Positions 62,943 through 64,000 of a stretch of 64,000 nucleotides of DNA are shown here, piece by piece; position 1 is the first letter of the stretch, and each line of letters starts with the position of its first letter. Source of the DNA: Streptomyces sp. NBC_00490 (lineage in GTDB: Bacteria > Actinomycetota > Actinomycetes > Streptomycetales > Streptomycetaceae); assembly GCF_036013645.1 (NCBI RefSeq), contig NZ_CP107869.1, forward strand, positions 7,874,001 through 7,938,000. The letters run 5' to 3'. The position numbers and the translations under genes were made by a program. The notes beneath the pieces were generated by a model. It worked only from the letters and a program-made list of their open reading frames with translations. It did not search any database and was not told where the DNA came from.

Positions 62943-64000
62943 GTGAACCGCGTGGACCTCATTCCCCCGGCCGCCGCCGACGCCCATGCCGCGGCGCCGC
63001 TGCTCAACTGTCTGCTGCGCGAGGTCGCCGAGCCGCTCCCGGGCTCCGGCGAGCCGCGCACGCACAGGCTGCCGAGCGGGCGACTGCTGCGGGTGCGCGG
63101 CGACCGGCGGCCCGCGGACCCCGAGGTGGACACCGGCGGTCACTGGCGGCGCATCGGCCACACCGAGCTCGTGAAACTCGTCGTCGAGGAACTGACCCGC
63201 CACACCGGCCTGTCCAACCCCGACCTGCCCGCCGAGATGATCGACAGCCGGGACGCGGTGGCCGCGATCCTCGCCGCACGCGCGCGTGCCACGCCGCCCA
63301 CGGACCCGTACCTGCTCTCCGAGCAGTCCCTCCTCACCGGCCACCCGTACCACCCCGCCCCGAAGGCGCGCGGCGGCGGTCCGGCCGCCGGCTGGCTGCC
63401 GTACGCACCCGAGGCGCACGCCCGTTTCCCGCTGACGCTGCTCGGCGTACGCGAGGACACGGTCGTGGACGAGGGCGACACCGCGGCCCTCGACGCCCTC
63501 GGTGCGGCCCCGCCCGGCTACCGGCTGCTGCCCGCCCACCCCTGGCAGCTCGACCTGGTCGACCTCTCGGACGCCTTCGCCGACGGCCGTCTGATCCGCC
63601 TCGGCACCACCGGCTTCGACGCCTGGCCCACGGCCGCGATCCGCACCCTGTACGCCCCCGAGCACGACCTGTTCCTGAAGTTCAGCCTGGACGTGCGGAT
63701 CACCAACGACATCCGCCGCCTGTGGCGCCACGACCTGCTGAGACTCCGCAGGACCGACGCGGCGGCGGTCCGCGCGTTCGCCGGGGGGCCGGCGGCCTGG
63801 CTGTCGGACCGCGGCTACCGCACCGCCGACTTCGCCTTCGAGGAACTGGCGGTCCTGGTCCGCGACGGCTTCCACGGCCACCTCGAGGCCGGCGCCACCC
63901 CGCTGCTGGCCGCGGGCCTCGTGGAGGGCTTCGAGGGCAGCCCGTCCGGCGGCGCGGCCTGGTGGGAGGCGTATCTGCGCGCCGTCGTGCCGCCCGCCCT
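62943..64000 (+). CDS. IucA/IucC family NIS siderophore synthetase, partial
   Basis: Frame open from GTG 62943 to the window edge, at least 352 residues; the C-terminal part is missing. GHPYHPAPKARGG, LLPAHPWQLDLVDL and LFLKFSLDVRITNDIRRLW match NIS synthetases; the KFSLDVRITN motif fits type A enzymes that use citrate better than the paralogue facing it. A second GTG at 62952 is possible. Two dissimilar synthetases imply two condensation steps of one siderophore. Other pathway genes probably lie beyond the right edge. Confidence 0.88.
   Translation, partial: MNRVDLIPPAAADAHAAAPLLNCLLREVAEPLPGSGEPRTHRLPSGRLLRVRGDRRPADPEVDTGGHWRRIGHTELVKLVVEELTRHTGLSNPDLPAEMIDSRDAVAAILAARARATPPTDPYLLSEQSLLTGHPYHPAPKARGGGPAAGWLPYAPEAHARFPLTLLGVREDTVVDEGDTAALDALGAAPPGYRLLPAHPWQLDLVDLSDAFADGRLIRLGTTGFDAWPTAAIRTLYAPEHDLFLKFSLDVRITNDIRRLWRHDLLRLRRTDAAAVRAFAGGPAAWLSDRGYRTADFAFEELAVLVRDGFHGHLEAGATPLLAAGLVEGFEGSPSGGAAWWEAYLRAVVPPA

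Noticed and set aside
61342..62946. Plus-strand frame opposite the NIS synthetase
   Set aside because: Gln/Arg/Gly-rich shadow with no domain; the minus-strand frame carries ordered NIS motifs.

Overview
The window is a 64 kb piece of a high-GC actinobacterial chromosome, almost certainly Streptomyces. The evidence is the very high third-position G+C, frequent GTG and TTG starts preceded by GGAGG-type ribosome binding sites, and typical Streptomyces families: a LAL-type LuxR regulator, GH43 enzymes with CBM13 or CBM42 modules, a PucR regulator, and NIS siderophore synthetases. I saw no rRNA, tRNA, CRISPR array, insertion sequence or prophage. The sequence ends inside a second siderophore synthetase gene at the right edge.

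Layout. 1-0.74 kb: a GntR/FCD regulator. 0.74-10.85 kb: a purine module (TPR protein, PucR regulator, three-subunit xanthine dehydrogenase, AzgA-type purine permease, XdhC maturation factor) bracketed by two nearly identical 194-bp palindromic repeats. 10.9-13.9 kb: SRPBCC protein, DUF2278/lamin-tail protein, cytochrome P450. 13.9-17.7 kb: secreted carbohydrate enzymes (deacetylase and two GH43 enzymes). 17.9-22.2 kb: small 2Fe-2S protein, Lrp regulator divergent from an amino-acid dehydrogenase, a methyltransferase remnant, a hydrolase and an FAD monooxygenase. 22.3-27.3 kb: overlapping mutA-mutB-meaB operon. 27.4-34.7 kb: CorA, an AlkZ-like protein, a trypsin-like protease and two LuxR-type regulators. 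34.8-38.0 kb: two translationally coupled acyl-CoA synthetases. 38.1-50.7 kb: a large purine/glyoxylate cluster. 50.8-59.2 kb: AraC, NmrA, MFS/HxlR, phosphatase, serine hydrolase, alanine aminotransferase and a second HxlR regulator. 59.2-64 kb: two divergent IucA/IucC synthetases, one in an apparent operon with two secreted, membrane-anchored proteins, one of them with a VWA domain.

The dominant theme is purine use as a nitrogen source. Xanthine dehydrogenase makes urate. Uricase, HIU hydrolase and OHCU decarboxylase take urate to allantoin, and an 8-oxoguanine deaminase and two NCS2 permeases feed the pathway. Allantoin opening to glyoxylate (allantoinase, allantoicase) is not in the window. 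Glyoxylate is then salvaged by Gcl, Hyi and tartronate semialdehyde reductase.

The best finds are regulatory. The gcl and hyi promoters each carry a perfect TTCCG-N5-CGGAA operator plus a degenerate copy 21 bp further upstream. The catalase and uricase-operon promoters share an identical 19-bp palindromic site, which fits catalase removing the peroxide uricase makes. The alaA/HxlR intergenic region carries tandem TTGG-N5-CCAA palindromes, also 21 bp apart. No clearly new enzymatic system was recognised. The siderophore-synthetase/VWA operon is the least understood gene set.
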